Notes: a model not told the origin generated them from the sequence alone. A stretch of 64,000 nt of DNA from Microbulbifer celer (GCF_020991125.1 NZ_CP087715.1:1019501-1083500), one strand, 5' to 3'; shown: positions 34,358 to 43,776, numbered from the stretch's first letter. Translations and numbers: made by a program.

Positions 34358-37321
34358 TTACTGACAGGCTTCGCAGTCCGGGTCGTCCAGGGAGCAGGCG
34401 GCGGGCACTGCTGCCGGGGCCGGCTCCTGTGGGGCGGAGGCCTGCGGCGCGGGTGATACGCCGGCGGCGGGGGCACCGCCACCGGCGCTGACCGCGTTCA
34501 GGGTGCCGCCGGTCACGGTGGATTTTTCCGTGCTGGTGGCCGCCAGGGCGCGCAGGTAGTAAGTGGTCTTGAGACCGCGATACCAGGCCATGCGATAGGT
34601 CAGGTCCAGTTTCTTGCCGTTGGCGCCGGCGATGTAGAGGTTCAGGGACTGCGCCTGATCAATCCACTTCTGGCGGCGACTGGCGGCGTCTACGATCCAG
34701 CGCGGCTCCACTTCAAACGCGGTGGCGTACTTGGCTTTGAGGTCCGCCGGTACACGTTCGATTTTCTGTACCGAACCCTCGTAGTACTTGAGGTCGTTGA
34801 CCATCACCTTGTCCCACAGGCCGCGGGCTTTCAGGTCGTGTACCAGGTAGGGGTTCACCACGGTGAACTCGCCGGACAGGTTCGATTTCACGTACAGGTT
34901 CTGGTACGTGGGCTCGATGGACTGGGATACGCCGGTGATGTTGGCGATGGTCGCCGTCGGGGCGATGGCCATGACGTTGGAGTTACGCATGCCCTGGCTC
35001 GCTACCTTCTTGCGCACTACGTCCCACTCCAGGGTGGTGCTGGTGTCCTGCTCGATAAATTTCTCGCCGCGGTTCTTGGCCAGTACTTCGATGGAGTCGA
35101 TCGGCAGGATGCCCTGGCTCCACAGGGAACCTTCGTAGCTGCCGTAGCTGCCGCGCTCTGCCGCCAGGTCACTGGAGGTGGAGATGGCGTAGTAGCTGAT
35201 CGCTTCCATGGTGGTGTCGGCGAACTGCACCGCTTCATCGCTGGAGTAGGAGATGCCGGCTTTGTACAGCGCGTCCTGGAAGCCCATCAGGCCCAGGCCC
35301 ACGGGGCGGTGGCGCATGTTGGACTGACGCGCGGTTTCCACGGAGTAGTAGTTGATGTCGATCACGTTATCGAGCATGCGCACAGCGGTTTTCACGGTGC
35401 TTTCCAGCTTGCCCATGTCGAGCTTGCCGTCTTCGCCGATGTGCTGGGACAGGTTTACGGAGCCCAGGTTACAGACCGCGATTTCGTCGTTCGCCTTGGT
35501 GTTCAGGGTGATCTCGGTGCACAGGTTGGAGCTGTGTACCACACCGGCGTGCTGTTGCGGGCTGCGCAGGTTACAGGCGTCCTTGAAGGTGATCCAGGGG
35601 TGGCCGGTTTCAAACAGCATGCCCAGCATCTTGCGCCACAGGTCTACCGCACGCACTTTCTTGTGCAGCTTCAGCTTGCCTTCGGCGGCGAGTTTTTCGT
35701 AGTGGGTGAAGCGCTCTTCAAAGGCATCGCCGAACAGGTCGTGCAGGTCCGGGCAGTCCGCCGGGGAGAAGAGGGTCCACTCTTTATCTTCGAATACACG
35801 CTTCATGAACAGGTCCGGCACCCAGTTGGCGGTGTTCATGTCGTGGGTACGGCGACGGTCGTCACCGGTGTTCTTGCGCAGCTCGAGGAATTCCTCGATG
35901 TCCAGGTGCCAGGTTTCCAGGTAGGCACACACGGCGCCTTTGCGCTTGCCACCCTGGTTCACGGCTACCGCGGTGTCGTTGGCCACTTTCAGGAAGGGCA
36001 CAACGCCCTGGGATTTGCCGTTGGTGCCCTTGATGTAGGAGCCGAGCGAGCGCACCGGGGTCCAGTCGTTGCCGAGGCCGCCGGCCCATTTGGACAGCAT
36101 GGCGTTGTCCTGGATAGCACCGTAGATGCCGTGCAGGTCGTCCGGCACGGTGGTCAGGTAACAGGAGGACAGCTGCGGGCGCAGGGTGCCGGCGTTGAAC
36201 AGGGTCGGGGTGGAGCTCATGTAGTCGAAGGAGCTCAGCAGCTCGTAGAACTCGATCGCGCGCTCGTTGGGCTTGTCTTCGTTGATGGCGAGGCCCATGG
36301 CCACACGCATAAAGAAGAGCTGTGGCAATTCAAAGCGCACCTCGTCGGAGTGCAGGAAGTAACGGTCGTACAGGGTCTGCAGGCCGAGGTAGGTGAATTG
36401 GTGATCGCACTCGGGCTTGATCGCATCGCCCAGCATTTCCAAATCGAAGCTTTTCAGGGCCGGATCCAGCAGTTCCAGCTCGATGCCTTTCTCTACGTAA
36501 GCGGCCAGGGCCGGCTTGTAGAGGGTTTCCATCTCTTTCTGGGTCGCGGACTCGGCCACACCCAGGAAGCGCAGGGCTTCGGCACGCAGTTTGTCCAGCA
36601 GCAGGAAAGCCGTGGCGTAGGTGTAGTTGGGTTCCTGTTCCACCAGGGTGCGCGCAGTGATCACCAGGGCGGTGTTGATGTCGTTCTCAGAAACGCCATC
36701 GTACAGGTTCTTCAGGGCTTCACTCAGGATCAGCTCGCCTTTGACGTCGGTAAGGCCTTCACAGGCTTCGCTGACGATGGTGCGCAGGCGCTCCATGTCC
36801 AGCGGTACCAGTTTGCCTTCTTTGGTGCCGTCTTCGACTTTTACCCGGATATTGGGGTGGGCTTCGGCAACCTGCTCGGCAACCGGCTCCTGCTTTTCTT
36901 TCTCGGCACGCAGGCGAGCGTGCTCTTCGCGGTAGAGCACATAGTCGCGGGCGATTTTGTGTTCGCCTGCGCGCATCAGTTCCAGCTCGACCTGGTCCTG
37001 GATCTCTTCGATGTGGATGGTGCCACCGGAGGGCATACGGCGCTTGAAAGTGGCGCTGATATGGGACACCAGCTCCGCCACGCGCTCGTGGATGCGGCTG
37101 GAGGCCGCGGCGGTACCGCCCTCTACCGCGAGGAAGGCCTTGGTGACAGCCACGGAGATTTTGCTGTCGGCGTAGGGTACGACGGTACCGTTGCGCTTGA
37201 TGACTCGGATCTGACCGGGGGCTGTGGCAGCCAGGGTAGTGTTGCTGCTGGCCGGGTCTGTTACCGCTTCCTTGGTAGTGCCTTCTGGCACAGACTTCGA
37301 GCGCCCTGTCTCTGTGTGCAT
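34358..37321 (-). CDS. nrdA: Ribonucleoside-diphosphate reductase, alpha subunit with two ATP cones
   Basis: This 987-residue catalytic subunit reduces NDPs to dNDPs. Two ATP-cone domains precede the barrel, the first at about residues 36-135 (IRVIKRNGTVVPYADSKIS) and the second at about 155-245 (GKLVPLDMERLRTIVSEACEGL). This doubled arrangement is known in Pseudomonas and allows dATP control. In the barrel: SSCYLTTVPDD (redox Cys), HSSNLCTEITL near residue 600 (Asn, Cys, Glu of the active site), AVCNLGSVNL (second redox Cys). The C-terminal shuttle pair is CEACQ. The upstream gap of about 960 bases carries candidate NrdR and DnaA sites. Confidence 0.97.
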   Translation of the reverse strand: MHTETGRSKSVPEGTTKEAVTDPASSNTTLAATAPGQIRVIKRNGTVVPYADSKISVAVTKAFLAVEGGTAAASSRIHERVAELVSHISATFKRRMPSGGTIHIEEIQDQVELELMRAGEHKIARDYVLYREEHARLRAEKEKQEPVAEQVAEAHPNIRVKVEDGTKEGKLVPLDMERLRTIVSEACEGLTDVKGELILSEALKNLYDGVSENDINTALVITARTLVEQEPNYTYATAFLLLDKLRAEALRFLGVAESATQKEMETLYKPALAAYVEKGIELELLDPALKSFDLEMLGDAIKPECDHQFTYLGLQTLYDRYFLHSDEVRFELPQLFFMRVAMGLAINEDKPNERAIEFYELLSSFDYMSSTPTLFNAGTLRPQLSSCYLTTVPDDLHGIYGAIQDNAMLSKWAGGLGNDWTPVRSLGSYIKGTNGKSQGVVPFLKVANDTAVAVNQGGKRKGAVCAYLETWHLDIEEFLELRKNTGDDRRRTHDMNTANWVPDLFMKRVFEDKEWTLFSPADCPDLHDLFGDAFEERFTHYEKLAAEGKLKLHKKVRAVDLWRKMLGMLFETGHPWITFKDACNLRSPQQHAGVVHSSNLCTEITLNTKANDEIAVCNLGSVNLSQHIGEDGKLDMGKLESTVKTAVRMLDNVIDINYYSVETARQSNMRHRPVGLGLMGFQDALYKAGISYSSDEAVQFADTTMEAISYYAISTSSDLAAERGSYGSYEGSLWSQGILPIDSIEVLAKNRGEKFIEQDTSTTLEWDVVRKKVASQGMRNSNVMAIAPTATIANITGVSQSIEPTYQNLYVKSNLSGEFTVVNPYLVHDLKARGLWDKVMVNDLKYYEGSVQKIERVPADLKAKYATAFEVEPRWIVDAASRRQKWIDQAQSLNLYIAGANGKKLDLTYRMAWYRGLKTTYYLRALAATSTEKSTVTGGTLNAVSAGGGAPAAGVSPAPQASAPQEPAPAAVPAACSLDDPDCEACQ

Positions 37322-37864
37322 GAATTTCTCCGTAGTTTGTGTGTGTCGTCTGTGGACGAGTCTTGTAGTTCGCTTGTGGCGTTCTGATTTTGTGTGGTCA
37401 ACGGCCGCCGGGGCAGCCGCTAAAAATTCTTTGCTGTGGTCTTCTTTGCGGTAGCCGCATCTCGCGCCCTCGGTGCGCCGTTTACCTTACTGCGCCAGTA
37501 TCAACGCATCGCCCACAAGAGGGCGGCGAAGCCTGGGCTCCACACGGATAACTCTGGTGGGGTACTGGTACTGCTTGATACTGCGCTTTGAATCGGTGGC
37601 CTGAAACATGAGTGCATCCCTTGCGCTCGTTTGCTTGCTCACGGCTCTAGTGTCGAAAGGTGTCGAACTAAACCGTGTGGTGTCTTGCCGGTGCATTCCG
37701 TTGATCAGAATTGCCGATTGTGCCGTTGGGCAAAAGGTATCTGGTGACGCGACAGTGTCCGGAGGCGGGACCTGCAAATGACCTGGATAACCGGCCGCGC
37801 TACCGGGAAAGTGTGCACACTGCATTCTTGCGGTGCGTACACTTGGGGGCGGCCCGGGTTCGAA

Positions 37865-37880
37865 ACCCAATATATTGGGG
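37865..37880. promoter_or_regulatory. NrdR-box-like palindrome
   Basis: CCCAATATATTGGG at 37866-37879 is a perfect 14-base palindrome with the AATATATT core of NrdR boxes (consensus ACACWATATATWGTGT). NrdR represses ribonucleotide reductase genes and normally binds two boxes about 31 bases apart. A convincing partner is not seen, only a degenerate half at about 37840. Confidence 0.5.
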
Positions 37881-37951
37881 TGCAGCCTCGGACGACCAAC
37901 AAGATAATGCGGTTGGCGGCCTAATTCAAGGCGGATAACTTTGGGGTTACT

Positions 37952-37960
37952 TGTGGATAA
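37952..37960 (-). promoter_or_regulatory. DnaA box upstream of nrdA
   Basis: TGTGGATAA is the exact complement of the consensus TTATCCACA. Weaker relatives lie at 37932-37940 (GCGGATAAC) and 37963-37971 (TGTGGTTAG). DnaA boxes are known before nrdAB in E. coli, where DnaA-ATP couples dNTP supply to replication. Confidence 0.55.
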
Positions 37961-38199
37961 TTTGTGGTTAGTTCGCGAATTTCCACCGGATTACTGGCGC
38001 GAGTGCCCGTCATTACTGGGGGTGGTTGTTTGATGACCAGCTGGTGAGAGAGGACGGTATTTTTAAGAATATTTTTTAATAGTAACCAGGCCTCAAATTA
38101 AGCGGGGCAATAACGAAAGCGGGTTGGTTAAAGCCTGATCAAACCAGCACCTGGCGGTCGAAAGTGTCGGGCATCGGGATGACGGCAAACTGTCCGCCA

Positions 38200-38228
38200 C
38201 ACATGCCCACCTCAAGGGTGGGCATGTG
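38200..38228. repeat. Perfect 12-bp inverted repeat downstream of argF
   Basis: CACATGCCCACC (38200-38211) pairs exactly with GGTGGGCATGTG (38217-38228) around TCAAG. It lies about 60 bases beyond the argF stop. Neither strand has a T run after it, so it is not a classical terminator; it could protect the 3' end of the argDF transcript. Confidence 0.75.
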
Positions 38229-38286
38229 CGTCACCTGGCGTCAAATGCCGTGTGACACGGGGGCTGCGGCCGGGGCGGCTGGGAGA

Positions 38287-39201
38287 CTACTGGCTGTTTT
38301 CCTGCAGGAACTCCATCAGCGCCTTCTGGGCGTGCAGGCGGTTCTCCGCCTCATCCCAGACCACAGAGATACTGTCGTCTTCCAGCAGTTCGCCACTGAC
38401 CTCTTCGCCGCGGTGGGCGGGCAGGCAGTGCATGAAGATGGCATCGCTGTTGGCGTGGCTCATCAGCTCGTGGTCTACCAGGAAGCCGGAAAATGCGCGT
38501 TCGCGCTCTTTCTGCTCGGTTTCCTGGCCCATGGAGGCCCACACATCGGTGGCGACCCAGTCGGCATCGCGTACGGCATCGACCGGGTTGCGCAATATCT
38601 GTACACGGTCTTTGGCGGCGGCGACGATGGACTCGTCGGGATCGTAGCCCTCCGGGCAAGCAATACGCAGCTCGAAATCGTACTGACGGGCGGCGTTGAT
38701 GTAGGAGTGACACATGTTGTTGCCGTCACCCACCCAGGTCACCACCTTGCCTTCCGGGCTGCCGCGGTGCTCTACATAAGTTTGCAGATCCGCCAGCAGC
38801 TGGCAGGGGTGGTAACTGTCGGATAGGGCGTTGATCACCGGTACCTTGCTGTATTCCGCAAAGCGCTCCAGCACGTTGTGGCCGAAGGTGCGGATCATCA
38901 CCATGTCTACCATGCGCGAGATCACCCGCGCACTGTCTTCAATGGGTTCGCCGCGGCCGAGCTGGGTATCCCGCGGCGACAGGAACAGGGCACTGCCGCC
39001 CATCTGCGCCATACCGGCCTCGAAGGAGACGCGGGTGCGGGTGGAAGATTTTTCGAAAATCATGCCCAGCACTTTATTGCGGAACGGCTCGCTGGCGACG
39101 CCCTGGTTGCGCAGGGCCTTGAGTTCGATCGCGCGCTCCACGATGCCGTGCAGTTCGTCCCGGCTCAGGTCGAGGAGGGTGAGAAAATGTCTGACTGCCA
39201 T
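38287..39201 (-). CDS. argF: Ornithine carbamoyltransferase
   Basis: This 304-residue enzyme makes citrulline from ornithine and carbamoyl phosphate in arginine synthesis. The carbamoyl-phosphate loop [50 protein letters not shown], the ornithine SMG loop ([12 protein letters not shown]) and [11 protein letters not shown] are all present. The start follows the argD stop by 18 bases; the two form an operon. Length fits anabolic OTCases. Confidence 0.97.
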   Translation of the reverse strand: MAVRHFLTLLDLSRDELHGIVERAIELKALRNQGVASEPFRNKVLGMIFEKSSTRTRVSFEAGMAQMGGSALFLSPRDTQLGRGEPIEDSARVISRMVDMVMIRTFGHNVLERFAEYSKVPVINALSDSYHPCQLLADLQTYVEHRGSPEGKVVTWVGDGNNMCHSYINAARQYDFELRIACPEGYDPDESIVAAAKDRVQILRNPVDAVRDADWVATDVWASMGQETEQKERERAFSGFLVDHELMSHANSDAIFMHCLPAHRGEEVSGELLEDDSISVVWDEAENRLHAQKALMEFLQENSQ

Positions 39202-39219
39202 GGGGTTATCCTCCGTAAT

Positions 39220-40407
39220 TCAGGCGGCCTGTTGGGCGAAATCACGCACCAGTGTGGCCACGGTGGTGGCGATCTGGTTGCATTCAGCGTCGGTCAGGGT
39301 CAGCGGCGGCAGCAGGCGCACCACGTTGCCGGCGGTGACATTGATCAGCAGGCCCTGGGTGCGCGCCAGCTCTACCAGCTCCCCGCAGGGGCGATCCAGT
39401 TCAATGCCGATCAGCAGGCCGAGGCCGCGGACTTCCTTTACATGGGAACAGCCGGCGAGCGCATCGCGCAACTGATCCAGTAACCGGGTGCCGAGCTTTT
39501 CCGCCTTTTCCGTCAGCCACTCGTTTTCGATGGTCTCAAGTACGGCGATACCGGCGCGGCAGGCCAGGGGGTTGCCGCCAAAGGTAGAGCCGTGGGCACC
39601 GGCAGTAAACAACTGCGCGGCTTTGCCCCGGGCCAGACAGGCGCCGATGGGGACACCGTTGCCGAGACCTTTTGCGGTGGTGACTACGTCCGGTAGCAGG
39701 TTGTCGTGGTGCTGGTAGGCGAACAGTTTGCCACTGCGGCCATTGGCAGTCTGGATTTCATCCAGCATCAGGAACCAGTCCTGCTGGTCGCACAGGGCGC
39801 GCAGGCGCGGCAGGTAGTCGGTGTCGGGGATGCGGATGCCGCCCTCTCCCTGCACCGGCTCTACCAGGATCGCAACAATGTCGCTGTGCTCGGCGGCAAG
39901 CTGTTCGATTGCGGCCACATCGTTATACGGCACCCGCAGGAACCCCTCTGGCAGTGGCGCAAAGCCCTGCTGAACCTTGGGGTTGCCGGTGGCGGTCAGG
40001 GTGGCCAGGGTGCGACCGTGAAACGCGCCTTCGGTCACGATGATTTTGGGGCAGGCGAGGCCGCGCTCGTTGCCGAGCTTGCGCGCCAGTTTGATCGCCG
40101 CCTCATTGGCTTCTGCGCCGGAATTGGAAAAGAACACATTGTCCATGCCCGATAGGCCCACCAGCTTGTCCGCCAGCTGCTCCTGTGGAGGGATGTTGTA
40201 CAGATTGGACACGTGCAACAGGGTGTTGGCCTGTTCCTGCAGCGCCAGGGTGACCGCCGGGTGGCAGTGACCCAGGCCGCAGACGGCAATACCGGAAAGG
40301 GCGTCGAGATATCGTCGGCCGGCATCGTCCCACACGTAGTTACCTTCACCCCGGACCAGGGTCAGGGTTCTTTCACCGTAGTTTTTCATCAGCGCGGGAG
40401 TGGCCAC
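39220..40407 (-). CDS. argD: Acetylornithine aminotransferase
   Basis: This class III PLP aminotransferase transfers the 5-amino group of N-acetylornithine to 2-oxoglutarate. I chose GTG at 40407, eight bases after AGGAG, giving 395 residues and the expected N-terminus (ATPALMKNYGERTLTLVRG); the frame is open far upstream but that part is unrelated. PLP-site features: NSGAEANEAAIKLAR, EPVQGEGGIRIP, LDEIQTANGRSGKLFAY and the Lys in VTTAKGLGNG. Note DEIQT in place of DEVQ. It is directly upstream of argF. Confidence 0.95.
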   Translation of the reverse strand: MATPALMKNYGERTLTLVRGEGNYVWDDAGRRYLDALSGIAVCGLGHCHPAVTLALQEQANTLLHVSNLYNIPPQEQLADKLVGLSGMDNVFFSNSGAEANEAAIKLARKLGNERGLACPKIIVTEGAFHGRTLATLTATGNPKVQQGFAPLPEGFLRVPYNDVAAIEQLAAEHSDIVAILVEPVQGEGGIRIPDTDYLPRLRALCDQQDWFLMLDEIQTANGRSGKLFAYQHHDNLLPDVVTTAKGLGNGVPIGACLARGKAAQLFTAGAHGSTFGGNPLACRAGIAVLETIENEWLTEKAEKLGTRLLDQLRDALAGCSHVKEVRGLGLLIGIELDRPCGELVELARTQGLLINVTAGNVVRLLPPLTLTDAECNQIATTVATLVRDFAQQAA

Positions 40408-40654
40408 GATACTATCTCCTCTGTAAGTGGGCCAAAGAGCGGGGGAGGCGCAGAAAGCACGCCTGGCCGCAGAAAGCACGCCTGGAGAGGCGCTCTGCCG
40501 CAGTTTCCCCGGGAAACCGGCAATGGTATCACAGCGGTGTTTCCGTGCCAGCGGGCGTGCGTACCCGACTGAATCGGTTACAATGCGCGCTTTCTGGATT
40601 GACGCTTGGCACGGCCGGTGTCGGACATTTCCCAACCCGAGGTTAACTTCCACT

Positions 40655-40987
40655 ATGGATACTCTGGAGAACATCAAGCAGCAGATCGCTGATAACGACA
40701 TCCTGCTTTATATGAAAGGCAGCCCCAACGCGCCCCAGTGCGGTTTTTCCATGCGCGCTTCCCAGGCGATCATGGCCTGTGGCCAACGCTTTGCCTATGT
40801 GGACGTACTGTCCAATCCGGATATCCGCCAGGAGCTGCCGAAGTACGCCAACTGGCCGACGTTCCCGCAGCTGTGGGTCAAGCAGGAACTGGTAGGTGGC
40901 TGTGACATCATCATGGAAATGTATGAGAGCGGCGAGCTGAAAACTCTGATCGAAGAAGCGACCGGTAGCGCCGAGCAGGGCGAATAA
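40655..40987 (+). CDS. grxD: Monothiol glutaredoxin (Grx4 type)
   Basis: This 110-residue protein has the CGFS active site in GSPNAPQCGFSMRASQAI, the glutathione-binding WPTFPQLWVKQELVGGCDI and a TM-like GGCDIIMEMYESGEL end. Members bind a [2Fe-2S] cluster with glutathione and a BolA-family protein and serve iron homeostasis. The ATG at 40655 fits the family; a longer open frame upstream overlaps the argD promoter. A TACAAT stretch at 40579-40584 may be its -10 element. Confidence 0.95.
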   Translation: MDTLENIKQQIADNDILLYMKGSPNAPQCGFSMRASQAIMACGQRFAYVDVLSNPDIRQELPKYANWPTFPQLWVKQELVGGCDIIMEMYESGELKTLIEEATGSAEQGE

Positions 40988-41008
40988 CCGCGCTGATCAG
41001 TCAGGCAT

Positions 41009-41038
41009 AAAAAACCGCGGCATGTCCGCGGTTTTTTT
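41009..41038. terminator. Bidirectional terminator between grxD and bfr
   Basis: AACCGCGG (41013-41020) pairs with CCGCGGTT (41026-41033) around CATGT, flanked by A residues on the left and T residues on the right. It can end both convergent transcripts. Confidence 0.92.
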
Positions 41039-41062
41039 GTACCTGGTATTTGCCGGGAAGCA

Positions 41063-41545
41063 TTATTCCTCAGAGGCTTTTGCCATCTGGGTTTGCAGGT
41101 AATTCTGCAGGCCGACTTTGTCGATCAGGCTCAGTTGGGTTTCCAGCCAGTCCACGTGCTCTTCTTCAGAGTCCAGGATTTTTTCCAACAGCTCGCGGCT
41201 GCCATAGTCCCGTACGGACTCACAGTAGGCGATACCGTCGCGCAGGTCGGGGATGGCTTTCTGTTCCAGCTTCAGGTCGCACTTCAGCATTTCTTCGGTG
41301 TTTTCACCGATCAGCAGTTTGCCCAGGTGCTGCAGGTTGGGAATGCCCTCCAGAAACAGGATGCGCTCGATCAGCCAATCGGCGTGATTCATCTCATCGA
41401 TGGACTCGTGATACTCCTTGTCTGCCAGTTCTTTCAGGCCCCAGTCCTTGAACATGCGCGAGTGCAGAAAGTACTGATTGATCGCAATCAGCTCGTTGCC
41501 GAGTGCTTTGTTGAGATGCTCGATAACCTTGGGATCGCCTTTCAT
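41063..41545 (-). CDS. bfr: Bacterioferritin
   Basis: This 160-residue iron-storage subunit of the 24-mer has ferroxidase ligands visible in [17 protein letters not shown] (Glu18 area), [23 protein letters not shown] (Glu51 and His54, with the haem-ligand Met52) and [16 protein letters not shown] (Glu127 and His130). A GGAG site precedes the ATG. It is convergent with grxD; a Fur-box-like palindrome lies 258 bases upstream. bfd is about 2 kb upstream in the same direction. Confidence 0.97.
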   Translation of the reverse strand: MKGDPKVIEHLNKALGNELIAINQYFLHSRMFKDWGLKELADKEYHESIDEMNHADWLIERILFLEGIPNLQHLGKLLIGENTEEMLKCDLKLEQKAIPDLRDGIAYCESVRDYGSRELLEKILDSEEEHVDWLETQLSLIDKVGLQNYLQTQMAKASEE

Positions 41546-41932
41546 TGCTGTCTCCTTTTAGCCCTGACGGGCGGTACCCTGTGAGGGAATTTATTGATCG
41601 ATTAACACGGTTATGGCGCTGGAATAATTCAGGTGGCCGGTAAAAGTCGATGCCCTGCAGATCAAAATTGTAGGGTCTATTTGCCGGGCCCAGCGCGCAA
41701 AGTTGTGTGGAGTTTGCGTCGCGCTGTCGCACAAGTCAAGCGGCGAACGTCGGGGATATTGCGGTAAAAAAGCAGGAAAATTAACGGGAAAAAGGCCGAA
41801 AAAATTATTGAGAATAATTGCTTTTTAGATTGTTTTGAGCGGTGCTGCCATTGCGTATGCCGTATTCATAACGAGAACCAGTATCTTTCACAATAAATAG
41901 TTGCACTCGGCTTCAGTGCGGCTTGGCAGACG
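41546..41932. other. Intergenic region upstream of bfr
   Basis: There is no coding frame of note. The part from 41755 to 41830 is A+T-rich and holds the Fur-like palindrome listed separately. The rest is the presumed bfr leader and the 3' side of the DUF2254 gene. Confidence 0.5.
41803..41819. promoter_or_regulatory. Fur-box-like palindrome upstream of bfr
   Basis: AATTATT-GAG-AATAATT is an exact 7+3+7 inverted repeat and fits overlapping Fur hexamers (GAATAAT-like). The distance to bfr is long, so it may act on a distal promoter. Assignment is tentative. Confidence 0.4.
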
Positions 41933-43252
41933 TTAATCCAGCTTGTTGCGAGCCCGGGTGATGTGGCGCTGGATTGTGGCGATATCGAAACGGTCTTCAA
42001 TACAGTTTTCGCAATCTTCCGACACGCGCTCGAGCAAATGTTTGAGTGCGCGCTGATCTTCCCGCCGATCACAGATTTCCGCCAGTTCTGTGAGCTGTTT
42101 TAACAAATGACGCGTTACTACACTGCTGTCACGGCCATATTCGCGAATCTCATCCAGTGCTGCGGAGAGCACATCGGCGAAGTCGAGCTCCGAGGTAACA
42201 AGGCGGAGTCTGCTGTCACGGTCGTGAAAGCAGTTGGGCAGTTGCGGGCGCTGCAGAATAATGCCGATGCCGTCGATCAAGCGATCCATGCAGGCGTAAG
42301 CGGTGAAAGGATCATTGACCCCGGGGGAGAGCGCACGCACGGCAATCTGTGCCAGTTGGCGAATGGAAAAGACGATGTCCTGTTCGGCAGTGGGTTGCGA
42401 GCCGACGGTGATGGCACTGGCAATGGCATCGGCAATGTCATCTGAATCCAGTGCCCGAGGTGGCTCGAAAATACGCGCCATACAGCTCCAGTGGTTGAGA
42501 AAAGTCCCCGGGTGACACAGAAGTACGATGCAGCAATCGTTATCCGTGGCCCACTGGGTCAGTTTCTCGCGATCAATACGCTGTACGTAGCCGCTGGATC
42601 GGGTCATGACACAGTGGCAGTTGTCGCCCAGGCTCAGGGCATTGATTTCCCGGCGGGACTTGAGTGGATCGCGGCTCTCTTCGGTAGGGTAAAGCGATTC
42701 CAGTGCATCGCGGAACTCGCGATTGATGTGGTAGGTGATGTTGTCTACCTGAATCGATTGCGCCACGTTGTGTATGAAATAGATCAGGTAGGCCATACAC
42801 AGCAGTGCCAGAGCCACCGCCGCGGTAACCGCCAGGCTGAGGTTGCGGCCGTTGTTCTCCCCATTATCAATGCCGCGCATCACCATCAGGGCGTAGACAA
42901 AGGTGGAGAGGAATATGCCAAGGGAAGCCTGGGTGCCGCGGTCGCGAATAAAGTTGCGCACCAGGTGGGGGCCGAACTGACTGGCGGCCAGGGTCAGGGC
43001 GACGGTGGTAATGGAGAAGACCGTGCCGGCGACAGTAATGGTGCTGCCGGCAATGGTGGAGAGCAGGGCGCGGGCGCTGTCCGGCTCGCGCAGAGACAGC
43101 CAGCCAAGCCCGGGAATGGATTCTATCGCCAGCCGTGCATCCAGGGACTGCAATCCCTGAGCCAGTACCAGCGCTGCCAGCATCATCACCGCGGGCACCA
43201 GCCAGAAGCTGCCGCGCAGACGTTCAATCAGGTGTAGCAATTGCTGTTTCAT
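41933..43252 (-). CDS. DUF2254 family membrane protein
   Basis: This 439-residue protein has four TM helices in the N-terminal third: FWLVPAVMMLAALVLAQGL, a segment around TITVAGTVFSITTVALTLAA, FLSTFVYALMVM, and a helix with AVALALLCMAYLIYFIH. A conserved soluble C-terminal region (DIVFSIRQLAQIAVRALSPGVNDPFTAYACMDRL) follows, characteristic of DUF2254 proteins of unknown function. The ALSPGVNDPFTA stretch is the family's most conserved part. It lies between bfr and bfd but no link to iron is established. Confidence 0.9.
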   Translation of the reverse strand: MKQQLLHLIERLRGSFWLVPAVMMLAALVLAQGLQSLDARLAIESIPGLGWLSLREPDSARALLSTIAGSTITVAGTVFSITTVALTLAASQFGPHLVRNFIRDRGTQASLGIFLSTFVYALMVMRGIDNGENNGRNLSLAVTAAVALALLCMAYLIYFIHNVAQSIQVDNITYHINREFRDALESLYPTEESRDPLKSRREINALSLGDNCHCVMTRSSGYVQRIDREKLTQWATDNDCCIVLLCHPGTFLNHWSCMARIFEPPRALDSDDIADAIASAITVGSQPTAEQDIVFSIRQLAQIAVRALSPGVNDPFTAYACMDRLIDGIGIILQRPQLPNCFHDRDSRLRLVTSELDFADVLSAALDEIREYGRDSSVVTRHLLKQLTELAEICDRREDQRALKHLLERVSEDCENCIEDRFDIATIQRHITRARNKLD

Positions 43253-43483
43253 GGTCTCCAGCCGTCTCGCGGGTGAATCCGGGCGGAGCTTTAAAGATAG
43301 GACATGTCGTGGAGATGTCAGGGAGCGAGATGGGAATTGTGGGTAGAGTCGGTGAGCCGGCCGGTTTTGGGCAAAGGGCTAAAAACGTGCCCTGAAAGCG
43401 GGAAGGCACAGGAAGCAGGTGCCGGGAATGAGGGGCGACACCCGCAGTGAAAAACTGAGTGGGGGAGCGCTTTTGCTCGAGAA

Positions 43484-43696
43484 TCAGCCCGCTGAGTAGA
43501 ACAGTGCGTTGTTGGCGTTGGAGACCATACCTGCGGTCATGGTCTCGTCGATGATTTCCTGGGTCAGTTCGGCACAGCGGCCGCACTGGGAAGAAACTCC
43601 AAGGTGGCGACGCAGCGACTTGACGGACGTGGAGCCGTCGTAAACCGCTTCTTTAATCTGGCTATCGGTAATGCCTTTACAGATACATACGTACAT
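43484..43696 (-). CDS. bfd: Bacterioferritin-associated ferredoxin
   Basis: This 70-residue [2Fe-2S] protein docks on bacterioferritin and reduces stored iron for release. The ligand pattern is C-x-C in YVCICKGITDSQIKEAV and C-x-x-C in VSSQCGRCAELTQEIID. Start Met at 43696 fits the family; three extra codons upstream are possible. The Fur-box-like element at 43754 lies in its promoter, consistent with induction under low iron. Confidence 0.95.
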   Translation of the reverse strand: MYVCICKGITDSQIKEAVYDGSTSVKSLRRHLGVSSQCGRCAELTQEIIDETMTAGMVSNANNALFYSAG

Positions 43697-43753
43697 CGCG
43701 AGCAACCTGGCGTTTAATCAATCTTCAACCAATCCTGTGGCAGGATATTAGTG

Positions 43754-43776
43754 TTAATGAGAATTAGTGTCAATTA
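43754..43776. promoter_or_regulatory. Fur-box-like site in the bfd promoter
   Basis: TTAATGAGAATTAGTGTCAATT resembles the AATGAGAATTATTATCATT form of Fur boxes in Gammaproteobacteria (here split for length: TTAATGAGAATTAG and TGTCAATT). It is about 60-80 bases upstream of the bfd start. bfd is a known Fur target in E. coli and Pseudomonas. Confidence 0.5.

Larger units (their letters stand above)
37322..38286. other. Long non-coding region between nrdA and argF
   Basis: No gene is supported in these 965 bases. A minus-strand frame at 37487-37870 has no family resemblance and a composition typical of chance. The stretch contains a NrdR-like palindrome (37865), a perfect DnaA box (37952) with two weaker copies nearby, and a 12-bp perfect hairpin (38200). 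The nrdA promoter is probably in the 37.6-38.0 kb part, which implies a long leader; this is inference. Confidence 0.6.

Noticed and set aside
34838-37387. 849-codon open frame opposite nrdA
   Set aside because: It mirrors nrdA in the antisense frame, is Gly/Val/Gln-His-rich with no known motif, and results from the G+C-rich third positions of nrdA.
37487-37870. Minus-strand frame of 127 codons upstream of nrdA
   Set aside because: Arg/Pro-rich residues without family resemblance or ribosome site, in a region better explained as regulatory.
37846-37875. tRNA-like T-arm (GGGTTCGAAACCC)
   Set aside because: No acceptor, D or anticodon arms fit around it. The match is short and overlaps the NrdR-like palindrome.
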